From contig USAK01000021.1 of NCBI GenBank assembly GCA_900552565.1, positions 1 to 32,335 of the forward strand: a stretch of 32,335 bases of DNA. Reading direction: 5' to 3'. The notes under the pieces are model-generated. The model saw only the letters and a list, made by a program, of their open reading frames with translations, did no database searches and was not told the DNA's origin. This document shows, piece after piece, positions 7,864 through 16,542 of the stretch. The first letter of the stretch is position 1, and every line of letters starts with the position of its first letter. The DNA is from an uncultured Selenomonas sp. (GTDB lineage: Bacteria > Bacillota > Negativicutes > Selenomonadales > Selenomonadaceae). The position numbers and the translations under genes were made by a program.

Positions 7864-9219
7864 ATGTCAGTCGATTGGAAGCATATCATGATTTCAGGAA
7901 TTCTCGGTACAGGTTTATGCCTGAACCCGTCATTTTCAGCAGCCGTGCAGGCTGCCCCTGTCAATATGCAGGTGGTGGAAGGCGATGTACGGTCGGTGCT
8001 CATGACTTTGGCACGTGCAGGGCATGAGAACATCGTGCTGGACGACAGCGTAGGCGGGACGGTGACACTGCATGTGACCGAGGAACCGCAGAACCTCCTG
8101 CGCATGGTGGCAGCATCAAAAGGACTCGTGCTCGTCAAAGAGGGAACGACGTATCTGGTGACTGCGGCGGCTAAGGCCGATGGGCTGCGAAGTGTCCACG
8201 TTTATTCTGTGCATTATGCAGAGCCGCAGGACATAGCGCGTGCGGCAGAACTGTCTCTGCGGGAAAACGGTGCTTCGGAGCAGACGGGAACGGCGGGCAG
8301 AGAAGACGCGAAAAAGTCAGCGGCGGCTAAGGGGGAATCAACTGTAGAAACAAGTGGACGGCGTGTGCTTGTCAACAATGCGACGAATTCGGTCTTGTTT
8401 TATGGCACGGCGGCAGAAGCGGCTTCTGTGGAACAGGTCGTGCGCCAGCTCGACCGTCAGCCGCGGCAGGTATCCCTTGAGGCCAAGGTTGTGGCTTTAT
8501 CGAAGGATGCTTCTAAGAAACTCGGCGTGGAATGGGAGTGGTCTTCGCTGCCGCAGTACCCGGACTATGAGACGACATACCGCCATAAGGGCAGCAGCAA
8601 TGAAGTGGAAGAAAAAGAAGTCAAGCGCCATACCAAGGATGGCATGGTGCCGGGCATTATCCAGTTCGGCCGCGGCCCTGAGGGCATTCCGTTTGAATTT
8701 TACTACGGCGCGACGATTCAGGCTCTCGTAACGCAGGGAAAAGCCAAGATGCTCGCACGGCCGAATATTACGACGGTGCAGGGCCGCGAGGCCGTCATCA
8801 ACATCGGCGGAGAAGTGCCTGTGCCGACTCAATCGGTCACGGATAATACAACGACCACGACGTATACGTATCGTCAGGCCGGCATTATCCTGCGCTGTAC
8901 GCCGCGTCTGCATGATGATGGCCGCATTACGGCTGCAGTGCATACAGAAGTCAGTTCACCGCTCTATGTCGAGGACATCAAGGCTTACCGCTTCCAGAAC
9001 CGCAGCGCTGATACCACGGTCAGCCTGCGCGATGGCGAGACCATGGTTATCGGCGGTCTCATTGGCAGTGACGAGTCAAGAACGCTCTCAAAAATCCCGT
9101 TCTTAGGCGATTTGCCGATTCTGGGCTCTTTTTTCCGCAGTGTGAGGAAGAGCCATTCGGAATCCGAGGTCATGATTTTCCTCACGGCCCATATCATTCC
9201 CGAACAGGGAAAAGTATAA
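7864..9219 (+). CDS. Secretin (PilQ/GspD family outer-membrane channel)
   Basis: A 451-residue secretin with a predicted signal peptide (cleavage likely after VQA, about residue 31). An STN/N0-like domain follows (about 35-100: NMQVVEGDVRSVL, then DDSVGGTVTLHV), then an N1-like domain (about 105-195), and the C-terminal secretin domain ending in the family hallmark KIPFLGDLPILGSFFR. The protein would form the ring-shaped outer-membrane gate of a type IV pilus or type II secretion machine, which implies a diderm envelope. It is short compared with proteobacterial PilQ, having fewer N-domains and no AMIN domain. GAGGAGG lies upstream of ATG 7864. It is co-directional with the PilP-like gene 96 bases upstream and ends at a strong terminator, forming a compact two-gene unit. 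Confidence 0.88.
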   Translation: MSVDWKHIMISGILGTGLCLNPSFSAAVQAAPVNMQVVEGDVRSVLMTLARAGHENIVLDDSVGGTVTLHVTEEPQNLLRMVAASKGLVLVKEGTTYLVTAAAKADGLRSVHVYSVHYAEPQDIARAAELSLRENGASEQTGTAGREDAKKSAAAKGESTVETSGRRVLVNNATNSVLFYGTAAEAASVEQVVRQLDRQPRQVSLEAKVVALSKDASKKLGVEWEWSSLPQYPDYETTYRHKGSSNEVEEKEVKRHTKDGMVPGIIQFGRGPEGIPFEFYYGATIQALVTQGKAKMLARPNITTVQGREAVINIGGEVPVPTQSVTDNTTTTTYTYRQAGIILRCTPRLHDDGRITAAVHTEVSSPLYVEDIKAYRFQNRSADTTVSLRDGETMVIGGLIGSDESRTLSKIPFLGDLPILGSFFRSVRKSHSESEVMIFLTAHIIPEQGKV

Positions 9220-9250
9220 AGCCTGCTTTCGTATCTGCAGGTCAATATAA

Positions 9251-9304
9251 GTATAGGAGTCAGGCAAAAGTCAGACCGACTTTGCCCTGACCCCTATACT
9301 TTTG
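9251..9304 (+). terminator. Long-stem terminator after the secretin gene
   Basis: GTATAGGAGTCAGG and the bases that follow (from 9251) pair with the segment ending CCTGACCCCTATAC at 9299, giving about 20 pairs with a few mismatches and a short loop, followed by TTTT. It separates the pilus pair from the tetrapyrrole cluster. Confidence 0.8.
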
Positions 9305-9390
9305 CGGGTTCATAAGTTATAATAAGAAGGTAATCGAAATAAATGAATGAGATTCGTAATTGATTATGATTCAGGTTGTAAGGCGGAGGG

Positions 9391-10044
9391 ATGAGCGTGC
9401 AGTATCCAATTCATATGGAGATTGCCGGCCGCATCTGTGTGATTATTGGCGGCGGGCGCGTGGCTGAGCGCAAGGCACAGCTTCTGCTGCAGGCAGGCGC
9501 GCACTTGACTGTCATCGCACCGTCATTGACGAATCCCCTTTATCAGGAAGCGGCTACGGGCTGCTTCTTCTGGCTGGCCCGCCCGTACGAAGCGGGGTTC
9601 CTGCGGCGCGTGCGGCCGTTTTTGGTGTTCTGCACGACGGATAATCATGCGGTCAACCGATTGGCAGCTGAGGAGGCCCGCGAAGCCTGTGCTCTTGTCA
9701 ATGTGGCCGATGAGCCGGGACTCTCTGATTTTTTTGTGCCGGCGAGCATCCGACGCGGCAAATTTCTCCTGAGCATCGGCACGGGAGGACTGAGTCCCGC
9801 ATTTTCAAGATGCCTGCGCGGGCAGCTCGAACAGGCTTTTCCTCCGGCGTTTGGCCTCTGGCTGGAGCGTCTGGCCCTGGTTCGCAGGGAACTCAAGGAA
9901 AAGCTGCCGACGAGTGATGACCGTCAGGCCTTCTGGCGCATGGCACTCTCAAGGGATATCATCGATTTAGTCAGGGCCGGTCAGTTAGACCGGGCGGAGG
10001 TATTGATTCGACATGCAATTATTGGTTTTAGGGCTCAATCATAA
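9391..10044 (+). CDS. sirC: Precorrin-2 dehydrogenase (SirC/CysG N-domain type)
   Basis: A 217-residue NAD-dependent precorrin-2 dehydrogenase of the Met8p/SirC/CysG-N type, converting precorrin-2 to sirohydrochlorin; some members also insert iron. It opens with a Rossmann nucleotide-binding motif, VIIGGGRVAERKAQLLL, followed by the LVNVADEPGLSDFFVPA block and SIGTGGLSPAFSR, both diagnostic for the family. The start is uncertain: ATG 9391 abuts GGAGGG but is 7 bases from AAGG at 9380-9383, while GTG 9397 is 6 bases from GGAGGG and may be the true start. It overlaps hemA by 32 bases, which suggests translational coupling. Its place at the head of the cluster points to siroheme or cobalamin as the product. 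Confidence 0.9.
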   Translation: MSVQYPIHMEIAGRICVIIGGGRVAERKAQLLLQAGAHLTVIAPSLTNPLYQEAATGCFFWLARPYEAGFLRRVRPFLVFCTTDNHAVNRLAAEEAREACALVNVADEPGLSDFFVPASIRRGKFLLSIGTGGLSPAFSRCLRGQLEQAFPPAFGLWLERLALVRRELKEKLPTSDDRQAFWRMALSRDIIDLVRAGQLDRAEVLIRHAIIGFRAQS

Positions 10045-11332
10045 GACAGCTCCTGTGGAAGTCCGCGAGAACTTCTCGATACCGAAGCAGTCTGTGCGCG
10101 ACGGGCTGGAAAATCTCAATGAATACGAGGGATTGTCTGAGGCGGTGATACTCTCGACCTGCAATCGCAGTGAGATGTATGCTGTGGTCGATGATGCCAA
10201 AGAGGACCTCGCGACGCTCAAGCAGTTCTTATTTGATTTGACGGGCAATGACGAGGATATCGATGCATATCTTTACTCTTTTGTCGATGAAGAATGTATC
10301 CGTCATCTGTTTAATGTGGCCTCAAGCCTTGACTCGCTGGTACTTGGTGAAGGCCAGATTCTCTCGCAGGTCAAGGAGGCGTATGCGATAGCGCGTGAAG
10401 CGGGGACGACGAGCACCGTGCTCAATACCCTCTTTCACCGCGCTATTGCGACAGGCAAGCGCGTGCGTACAGAAACGCGCATCGCGTTCAGTTCCGTCTC
10501 GGTAAGTTATGCCGCGGTGGAACTCGCCAAGGAAAAACTCGGCACGCTCGAAGCATCGAACGCGCTGATTTTCGGCGCCGGCAAAATGGCAGAACTCACG
10601 GCTCAGCATCTCGTTTCCCACGGCGTGCGCAAGATTTACGTGGCGAACCGCCACATCGAGCGGGCAGAGCAGCTCGCGGCGGAATTTGGCGGCGAGGCCG
10701 TTCCGTTTGAAGGCGCATTAAAGCGGGCCATCGATGTTGATGTCATTGTGACGTCAACGGGGGCACCGCATTATGTGGTCAAGCCTTGGGAGACGAGGCA
10801 GCTCATGACAAAGCGCAAGGGCAGACCGCTGTTTTTCATCGATATTGCCGTGCCGCGCGATGTCGACCCGGATGTGGCTGATATCAAGGGCGTGACGCTT
10901 TACAATATCGATGCACTTGAAGCCGTGGTCGATGAGCATAAGGAAGAGCGCCAGCAGGAAGCAAAACTTGCCCACGCGATTGTCAAAGAAGAGGTCAAAT
11001 CCATCGAGGATAAATTCCAGTACCTCTCGTTCCGGCCGCTCATGGCGCTGCTCTCAGAGCGCTGTGAGCGCATCCGCCAGCGGGAAATCCGCCGTGCCTC
11101 GTCAAAACTGCCGGACCTCACGAAGGCGGAACGCCGCCAGATTGAGCATATGACGCGCATGATTGTGCGCAAAATCCTGCGCATGCCGATGATGAAGCTC
11201 AATGCGTCGGCAGGAACGCCGCAGGAAGAGTTCTACATTGAAGCAATGAGGTCCTTGTTCAAGCTGGATACGATAGGGGAGGCGGCAACGAGTGAAGAAC
11301 GGCACAATCGTTATCGGAACGCGCAGCAGTAA
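10013..11332 (+). CDS. hemA: Glutamyl-tRNA reductase
   Basis: A 439-residue enzyme catalysing the first committed step of C5-pathway tetrapyrrole synthesis: NADPH-dependent reduction of glutamyl-tRNA(Glu) to glutamate-1-semialdehyde. The N-terminal GLNHKTAPVEVRE and the active-site STCNR (Cys50) are canonical. The SLVLGEGQILSQVK block, a Rossmann motif at IFGAGKMAE, and a C-terminal helical dimerisation domain follow. The length is normal. GGAGG at 9996-10000 sits 12 bases before ATG 10013, a slightly long spacing inside the end of sirC. The gene overlaps hemC by 41 bases. The product is the substrate of HemL, encoded about 5 kb downstream. Confidence 0.96.
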   Translation: MQLLVLGLNHKTAPVEVRENFSIPKQSVRDGLENLNEYEGLSEAVILSTCNRSEMYAVVDDAKEDLATLKQFLFDLTGNDEDIDAYLYSFVDEECIRHLFNVASSLDSLVLGEGQILSQVKEAYAIAREAGTTSTVLNTLFHRAIATGKRVRTETRIAFSSVSVSYAAVELAKEKLGTLEASNALIFGAGKMAELTAQHLVSHGVRKIYVANRHIERAEQLAAEFGGEAVPFEGALKRAIDVDVIVTSTGAPHYVVKPWETRQLMTKRKGRPLFFIDIAVPRDVDPDVADIKGVTLYNIDALEAVVDEHKEERQQEAKLAHAIVKEEVKSIEDKFQYLSFRPLMALLSERCERIRQREIRRASSKLPDLTKAERRQIEHMTRMIVRKILRMPMMKLNASAGTPQEEFYIEAMRSLFKLDTIGEAATSEERHNRYRNAQQ

Positions 11333-12236
11333 GCTCGCACTTTGGCAGGCCGATTATGTGGCGGACTGCCTGCAGAAAAAATATCCGGAACTGCGGATAG
11401 AAAAAAAGCTCATGACGACTAAGGGCGATAAGATTCTCGATGCACCGCTCGCGAAAATCGGCGGCAAAGGTCTTTTTACAAAGGAACTCGAGCAGGATAT
11501 GCTGGAGGGCGGCATCGATATCGCCGTGCACAGCCTCAAGGATATGCCGACGGAAGTCCCGGAGGGCCTGGTCATTTCGGGCATCACGAAGCGTTTTGAC
11601 CCGGGCGACGCGGTCGTAAGTCCTCAGTACAGGACATTTGCCAATCTGCCGCAGGGCGCGAAAGTCGGCACATCAAGCCTCCGGCGCAAAGCGCAGCTGC
11701 TGCACGCAAGGCCGGACCTCAATATCTGTGACCTGCGCGGCAACGTCAACACGCGTCTCAGGAAGCTCGAGGAAGAGCATTTTGATGCGATTATCCTTGC
11801 CGTGGCAGGACTCAAGCGTCTTGGCTTTGCCGACCGCATCACCGAGGTTCTGCCAAAGTCCATGGTGCTGCCGGCCGTCGGCCAGGGTGCGCTGGCTATT
11901 GAGACGCGTCAAGATGACGAGAAAGTCCGCGGCCTGATTGCTTTCCTCAATGATGAGGAGACCGTCGCCTGTGCAAGGGCAGAGCGCGCTTTCCTCGCGC
12001 GTGTCGAGGGCGGCTGTCAGGTGCCGGTTGGCGTCTATGCGGTGCCGGAGACGTCAGGACAGCTTCATGTAGAAGCTGTTATCGCCTCGCTTGACGGGCA
12101 GCGGCTTTACCGCGATGCCGTTACGGGCAGTGCGGCGGATGCTGAGGCCATGGGCAGAGAGCTCGCTGACAAACTGCTCTCCATGGGCGGTCTTGCCATC
12201 CTGCACGAAATCGGGTTGCTGCTCGGCCGTTCCTAA
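11292..12236 (+). CDS. hemC: Porphobilinogen deaminase (hydroxymethylbilane synthase)
   Basis: A 314-residue enzyme that polymerises four porphobilinogens into hydroxymethylbilane. The N-terminal IGTRSSKLALWQ, KGDKILDAPLAKIGGKGLFTKELE and AVHSLKDMPT motifs are diagnostic. The Cys that anchors the dipyrromethane cofactor is in GGCQVPVG at residue 242, the same number as in E. coli. It begins at GTG 11292, inside the end of hemA, with AGGGGAGG 8 bases upstream; this overlap argues for translational coupling. The next gene supplies uroporphyrinogen-III synthase activity. Confidence 0.96.
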   Translation: MKNGTIVIGTRSSKLALWQADYVADCLQKKYPELRIEKKLMTTKGDKILDAPLAKIGGKGLFTKELEQDMLEGGIDIAVHSLKDMPTEVPEGLVISGITKRFDPGDAVVSPQYRTFANLPQGAKVGTSSLRRKAQLLHARPDLNICDLRGNVNTRLRKLEEEHFDAIILAVAGLKRLGFADRITEVLPKSMVLPAVGQGALAIETRQDDEKVRGLIAFLNDEETVACARAERAFLARVEGGCQVPVGVYAVPETSGQLHVEAVIASLDGQRLYRDAVTGSAADAEAMGRELADKLLSMGGLAILHEIGLLLGRS

Positions 12237-12301
12237 TGTCCAAAAGGCCGGCATCAATGTTGTATATATAATAGAAGTTTTTATATCAGAGGAGAATGAA
12301 A

Positions 12302-13825
12302 ATGGCAGGTATGGTATATCTGGTCGGGGCGGGTCCTGGGGACTACCGCCTCATCAGCCTCAAGGCAGTTGACTGCCTGAAGAAAGCCGATGTCGTCGTC
12401 TACGACCGTCTCGCGGATGACCGCATCCTCGGCTGGGCACCGAAAGATGCGGAATTCATCTACGTGGGCAAGGCTTCAAGCCATCATACGATGAAACAGC
12501 CGGATATCAACCAGCTGCTCGTCGATAAGGCAAAAGAAGGCAAGACTGTCGTGCGCCTCAAGGGCGGCGACCCCTTCGTCTTTGGCCGCGGCGGCGAGGA
12601 AGGCCTGCTGCTCGAGGAGAATCAGCTGCCGTTTGAGGTCGTGCCGGGCATCACGTCGGCCATTTCCGTACCGGCTTATGCGGGCATTCCCGTTACGCAC
12701 CGCGGCATCGCGACGTCGTTTGCTGTTATCACGGGCCATGAAGACCCGACGAAGGGCAAGAGCAACATCCGCTGGGACAAGCTTGCAACGGGCGTTGACA
12801 CTCTGGTCTTCCTCATGGGGGTAGCCAACCTGCCGCACATCACGGCGGAGCTTATCGAGCACGGCCGCCCAGCTGATACACCGGCCGCTGTCATCCGCTG
12901 GGGTACGAAGCCCGAGCAGGAAGTTCTCATGACGACGGTGGGGAGGGCTGCCGAGGATGTGAAGAACGCCGGCCTCAAACCTCCGGCCATCTTCATTGTC
13001 GGCGAAGTCGTCAAGCTGCGCGAAAAACTCCAGTGGTTTGACAAACTCACGCAGAAACCGCTGTTTGGCAGGACCGTACTCGTCACGCGCGCGCGCAGTC
13101 AGGCTTCCAAGCTTACCGCAAAGCTTGAGGAGCTCGGTGCCCGCGTCATCGAGAAACCGGCGATTTCCATTGCTGCGCCGGACGATGACTACGCCGCCGT
13201 GGATGCTGCCATCGGCCAGCTGGACAAATATCAGTGGCTGATTTTCACGAGCACAAACGGGGTAGAGCATTTCTTCGCCCGTCTTTACGCCGCCGGCAAA
13301 GATGTGCGCGCTCTCGGCTATGCCAAAGTCGCGGCCATCGGCCAGACGACAGCGAAAAAGCTCCGGGAGTACGGCATCGTCGCCGACATTGTGCCGCAGA
13401 AATTCCGTGCTGAAGGCATCTTAGAAGCCCTCGAAGGCAAACTGCCGCCCCATGCGAAAATCCTCCTGCCGCGCGCCGCTGCCGCTCGCGAGATTCTGCC
13501 GGAAAAACTGCGCGAACAGGGCGCCGAGATCGATGTCGTGCCGGTCTATCAGACCGTGACGGCAGAAACTTCGCCAGAAGAAATTGCGGAACTCACCCAA
13601 GAACTCGAAGATGGCGATATCGACTATGTGACCTTCACGAGCTCTTCGACGGTTCACAATCTCATCAAACTGCTCGGCAGCACCGCACCATTGGCTAACG
13701 TCAAAAAAGCCTGCATTGGCCCCGTGACGGCAGAGACTTTGAAAAAATATGGTCTTACGCCAGATATTGAGGCTGAGACCTATACCATTGAAGGCTTAGT
13801 AGAAGCAATTAAACAGGGACTTTGA
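12302..13825 (+). CDS. cobA-hemD: Fused uroporphyrinogen-III C-methyltransferase / uroporphyrinogen-III synthase
   Basis: A 507-residue bifunctional protein. Residues about 1-245 form the SAM-dependent methyltransferase (VYLVGAGPGDYRLIS, then VVVYDRL, VRLKGGDPFVFGRGGEE and VPGITSAISVPAYAGIPVTHR), making precorrin-2. Residues about 255-507 form the HemD synthase (GRTVLVTRARSQ, FTSTNGVEHFF, and a late TFTSSSTVHNL), which closes and inverts hydroxymethylbilane to uroporphyrinogen III. This CobA-HemD fusion is common in Clostridia and Negativicutes. I chose ATG 12302 because AGAGGAG (12288-12294) is 7 bases upstream; ATG 12296 is too close. The fusion channels product toward precorrin-2, which again favours siroheme or cobalamin. 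Confidence 0.95.
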   Translation: MAGMVYLVGAGPGDYRLISLKAVDCLKKADVVVYDRLADDRILGWAPKDAEFIYVGKASSHHTMKQPDINQLLVDKAKEGKTVVRLKGGDPFVFGRGGEEGLLLEENQLPFEVVPGITSAISVPAYAGIPVTHRGIATSFAVITGHEDPTKGKSNIRWDKLATGVDTLVFLMGVANLPHITAELIEHGRPADTPAAVIRWGTKPEQEVLMTTVGRAAEDVKNAGLKPPAIFIVGEVVKLREKLQWFDKLTQKPLFGRTVLVTRARSQASKLTAKLEELGARVIEKPAISIAAPDDDYAAVDAAIGQLDKYQWLIFTSTNGVEHFFARLYAAGKDVRALGYAKVAAIGQTTAKKLREYGIVADIVPQKFRAEGILEALEGKLPPHAKILLPRAAAAREILPEKLREQGAEIDVVPVYQTVTAETSPEEIAELTQELEDGDIDYVTFTSSSTVHNLIKLLGSTAPLANVKKACIGPVTAETLKKYGLTPDIEAETYTIEGLVEAIKQGL

Positions 13826-13855
13826 GGCTGAAACAAGCGAGTAGGGCTGGTGCGT

Positions 13856-14044
13856 GCGTGGCATGACTGCCCAACGTTACGCATGGCCTGATGCTAAACC
13901 AATTTTTTGCCTTAAAATCAATCCTGCCAAAAGAGCTAAACGCACTTCGTTTGAACGACGCTCTTTTGACAGGGTTCTAGTTGGCAAAAAATTGGTTCTT
14001 GACGCAGCATGCCAAAGCTTCACTTATGGGCAGCCACGCCACGC
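13856..14044. repeat. Nested palindromic repeat, copy 1
   Basis: This is a dispersed repeat with three nested dyads. The outer arms are GCGTGGC...CTGCCCA (13856-13873) against TGGGCAG...GCCACGC (14027-14044). The middle arms AACCAATTTTTTGCC (13897-13911) and GGCAAAAAATTGGTT (13983-13997) match perfectly. The inner arms CCTGCCAAAAGAGC (13923-13936) and GCTCTTTTGACAGG (13960-13973) have one mismatch. Its core (about 13893-14010) matches copy 2 at 16543-16757 in the same orientation. It fills most of the 329-base gap between cobA-hemD and hemB. An open frame crosses it, but both copies share nucleotides, including the dyads, so coding is doubtful. Confidence 0.85.
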
Positions 14045-14106
14045 AGGCAGCGTTTGCAGCGTTGAGCAGCCACGCCGCGCGAAAATGCTGTTATTCTCTT
14101 TTCTCT

Positions 14107-14135
14107 TTGAAATAGTAGTGATTTTACAATCTAAT
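14107..14135 (+). promoter_or_regulatory. Possible promoter for hemB
   Basis: TTGAAA (14107-14112), a 17-bp spacer and TCTAAT (14130-14135) could start transcription just before the hemB ribosome site. The leader would be very short, so this is only tentative. Confidence 0.35.
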
Positions 14136-14154
14136 TTTTTAGGAGATGTTTTTC

Positions 14155-15135
14155 ATGTATAATCAGAAGCTTCGTCCGCGCCGTATGCGCATTTCACCGG
14201 CTATGCGTGCCATGGTCCGGGAGACGACTCTCTCGGCCAAGGATTTTGTCTATCCGATTTTCGTTGTACCGGGCGAAAATGTCAAGGAAGAGATTCCGAG
14301 CATGCCGAACTGCTATCATCTGTCGGTCGACAATGCGGTAGAGCTTGCCAAAGAGATTTACGAGCTTGGCATTCCTTCTGTCGAAGTCTTTGGCCTGCCG
14401 GAGTACAAGGATGCGGACGGCTCTTCTGCGTGGGATCCGACGAGCCCTGTGCAGCGCGCTATTAAAGCTATCAAGGCCGCTGTGCCGAATCTCATGATTG
14501 TCGGCGATGTCTGCCTCTGCCAGTACACGACGCATGGTCACTGCGGCCATCTTGAAGGCCATTATGTCGACAACGACAAGACCCTGAAGCTCCTGCAGAA
14601 AGTCGCTGTCTCGCAGTCCGAGGCCGGTGCCGACATCATCGCTCCTTCCGATATGATGGACGGCCGTGTGGCTGCCATCCGCGAAGCCCTCGACGAGCAC
14701 GGCTTTATCAATGTTTCCATTATGAGCTATGCCGTCAAATACGCCTCTGGCTACTACGGCCCATTCCGCGATGCGGCAGACAGTGCACCGCAGTTCGGCG
14801 ACCGCCGCCAGTACCAGATGGACCCGGCCAATGCCCGTGAGGCCCTGAAAGAAGTCGACCTCGATATCATGGAAGGTGCCGATATCATCATGGTCAAGCC
14901 GGCCCTTGCTTATCTTGACGTCGTACGTCAGGTCCGCGACCACATCCATCATCCTGTTGCCGTTTACAACGTCAGCGGCGAGTACGCAATGGTCAAGGCC
15001 GCAGCCCAGAACGGCTGGATTGATGAAAAGCGCATTGTCCTCGAGACTTTGACGGGCATGAAGCGCGCCGGTGCCGATATCATCATCACGTACCATGCCA
15101 TTGATGCCGCTAAGTGGCTCAAGGAAGAAGAATAA
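14155..15135 (+). CDS. hemB: Delta-aminolevulinic acid dehydratase (porphobilinogen synthase)
   Basis: A 326-residue enzyme condensing two 5-aminolevulinates to porphobilinogen. The metal-site motif [15 protein letters not shown] has the C-x-C-x7-C pattern of zinc-dependent HemB. The two active-site lysine regions are recognisable in [18 protein letters not shown] and [11 protein letters not shown]. Length and N-terminus (RPRRMR) are normal. Start ATG 14155 is preferred because AGGAG (14141-14145) is 9 bases upstream; ATG 14146 abuts that site. hemL follows after 14 bases, so hemB and hemL are one unit, although the repeat separates them from the upstream genes. Confidence 0.96.
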   Translation: MYNQKLRPRRMRISPAMRAMVRETTLSAKDFVYPIFVVPGENVKEEIPSMPNCYHLSVDNAVELAKEIYELGIPSVEVFGLPEYKDADGSSAWDPTSPVQRAIKAIKAAVPNLMIVGDVCLCQYTTHGHCGHLEGHYVDNDKTLKLLQKVAVSQSEAGADIIAPSDMMDGRVAAIREALDEHGFINVSIMSYAVKYASGYYGPFRDAADSAPQFGDRRQYQMDPANAREALKEVDLDIMEGADIIMVKPALAYLDVVRQVRDHIHHPVAVYNVSGEYAMVKAAAQNGWIDEKRIVLETLTGMKRAGADIIITYHAIDAAKWLKEEE

Positions 15136-15149
15136 GGGAGGATATTCCT

Positions 15150-16469
15150 GTGCTGAATCTTGAAAAATCTCTCGCGGCTTTCAATGAAGCCAAGAATCTC
15201 ATGCCGGGCGGCGTCAACAGCCCTGTGCGCTCGTATGCCAATGTCGACTGCAACCCGCCGTTCATCGCACGCGCCAAGGGCGACCGCATCTTCGACATCG
15301 ATGGCAATGAGTACATCGATTATGTCGGCTCGTGGGGCCCGATGGTTGTCGGCCACGCGCATCCGAATGTCGTCAAGGCTCTGCAGGAAGCCGTCACGCG
15401 CGGCACGAGCTACGGCGCGCCGACGCTTTTGGAATCTGAGCTTGCCAAGCTCGTCATGAAGGTCTATCCGTCGATTGAAGTCATCCGCATGGTCAACTCG
15501 GGCACCGAGGCGACGATGAGCGCCCTGCGCCTGGCACGCGGCTATACGGGTCGCGATAAGATTGTCAAATTCATCGGCTGCTACCACGGCCACAGCGACA
15601 GTCTGCTCGTCAATGCCGGCTCGGGCATGGCGACGTTTGGGGTGCCAAGCTCCCCAGGTGTCACGAAGGGCACGGCGGCTGACACGATTTCGGTGCCTTA
15701 TAACGATGTCGAGGCCATCACAAAGGTTATGGATGAGATGGGCGACGAAATTGCGGCCGTCATCATCGAGCCGGTGGCCGGCAACATGGGCTGCGTGCCG
15801 CCGAAGCAGGGCTATCTGCGCACCATCCGCCGCCTGACGGAAGAGCATGGCACCATCCTGATTTTCGATGAAGTCATGTGCGGTTTCCGCGCTTCCCTTG
15901 GCGGTGCTCAGGCCGCCTACGGCATCACGCCGGACCTCACCTGCCTCGGCAAGATTATCGGCGGCGGCCTGCCGGTCGCTGCTTACGGCGGATGCCGTGA
16001 CATCATGATGAAGGTTTCGCCGGCCGGTCCTGTCTATCAGGCGGGCACGCTGTCGGGCAATCCGCTGGCCATGACGGCGGGCATCGAGACACTCAAGCTC
16101 ATCACGGCAGAGCCGGAGCCGGGCGAAGCCGACTACAGCCGTATGCTGACGCTCAAGACGAAGAAGCTGCTGCTTGGCTGGCTTGAAAAGGCCAAAGAAG
16201 CCGGCGTCACGATTCAGGCCCATCAGGCAGGCTCGATGTTCGGCATTTTCTTCAACGAGCACGAGGTCTATAATTACGATGATTCGTGCGCTTCGGACCA
16301 GGAAGCCTTCAAGGTCTGGTTCAAGAGCATGCTCGAGCAGGGCATCTACCTTGCACCGTCGCAGTTTGAGACGCTCTTCATGTCGGGCGCACACAGCGAC
16401 GAAGACATTGAACGCACCATTGAGGCGGCGGGCAAGGCCTTCAAGGATGTAGCGGAGAGCCGTAAATAA
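15150..16469 (+). CDS. hemL: Glutamate-1-semialdehyde 2,1-aminomutase
   Basis: A 439-residue PLP-dependent class-III aminotransferase converting glutamate-1-semialdehyde to 5-aminolevulinate. MPGGVNSPVRS near the N-terminus, MVNSGTEATMSALRLARG, the YHGHSDSLLV block and the PLP-lysine region LGKIIGGGLPVAAYGG are all hallmarks of HemL. I chose GTG 15150 because GGGAGG (15136-15141) is 8 bases upstream and the next residues match the usual N-terminus; an earlier in-frame ATG at 15114 lies inside hemB. With HemA it completes the C5 route. A strong terminator follows. Confidence 0.95.
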   Translation: MLNLEKSLAAFNEAKNLMPGGVNSPVRSYANVDCNPPFIARAKGDRIFDIDGNEYIDYVGSWGPMVVGHAHPNVVKALQEAVTRGTSYGAPTLLESELAKLVMKVYPSIEVIRMVNSGTEATMSALRLARGYTGRDKIVKFIGCYHGHSDSLLVNAGSGMATFGVPSSPGVTKGTAADTISVPYNDVEAITKVMDEMGDEIAAVIIEPVAGNMGCVPPKQGYLRTIRRLTEEHGTILIFDEVMCGFRASLGGAQAAYGITPDLTCLGKIIGGGLPVAAYGGCRDIMMKVSPAGPVYQAGTLSGNPLAMTAGIETLKLITAEPEPGEADYSRMLTLKTKKLLLGWLEKAKEAGVTIQAHQAGSMFGIFFNEHEVYNYDDSCASDQEAFKVWFKSMLEQGIYLAPSQFETLFMSGAHSDEDIERTIEAAGKAFKDVAESRK

Positions 16470-16482
16470 ATATAAATGAAAT

Positions 16483-16520
16483 AAAACCGTTAGTCTGTGG
16501 TGACTGACGGTTTTTTCTTT
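16483..16520 (+). terminator. Terminator after hemL
   Basis: AAAACCGTTAGTC (16483-16495) pairs with GACTGACGGTTTT (16502-16514) with one G:U pair and a 6-base loop, followed by a T-rich tail. It closes the tetrapyrrole cluster. Confidence 0.88.
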
Positions 16521-16542
16521 TGCAAGATAATCCAGAAAGGGA

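Noticed and set aside
9305..9390. Cobalamin riboswitch before the tetrapyrrole cluster
   Set aside because: The gap is short, with only a TATAAT-like box near 9318; no B12-box sequence was recognised.
13854..14162. Open frame of 102 codons across repeat copy 1
   Set aside because: It shares a peptide pattern with the frame in copy 2 only because the DNA repeat is shared. There is no ribosome site, and paired changes in the dyad arms point to structure rather than coding.
14964..16394. Long antisense frame (476 codons) opposite hemL and the end of hemB
   Set aside because: A codon-bias shadow: the sense genes are highly conserved, and the antisense product has Arg/His/Ala-rich composition with no recognisable domain.
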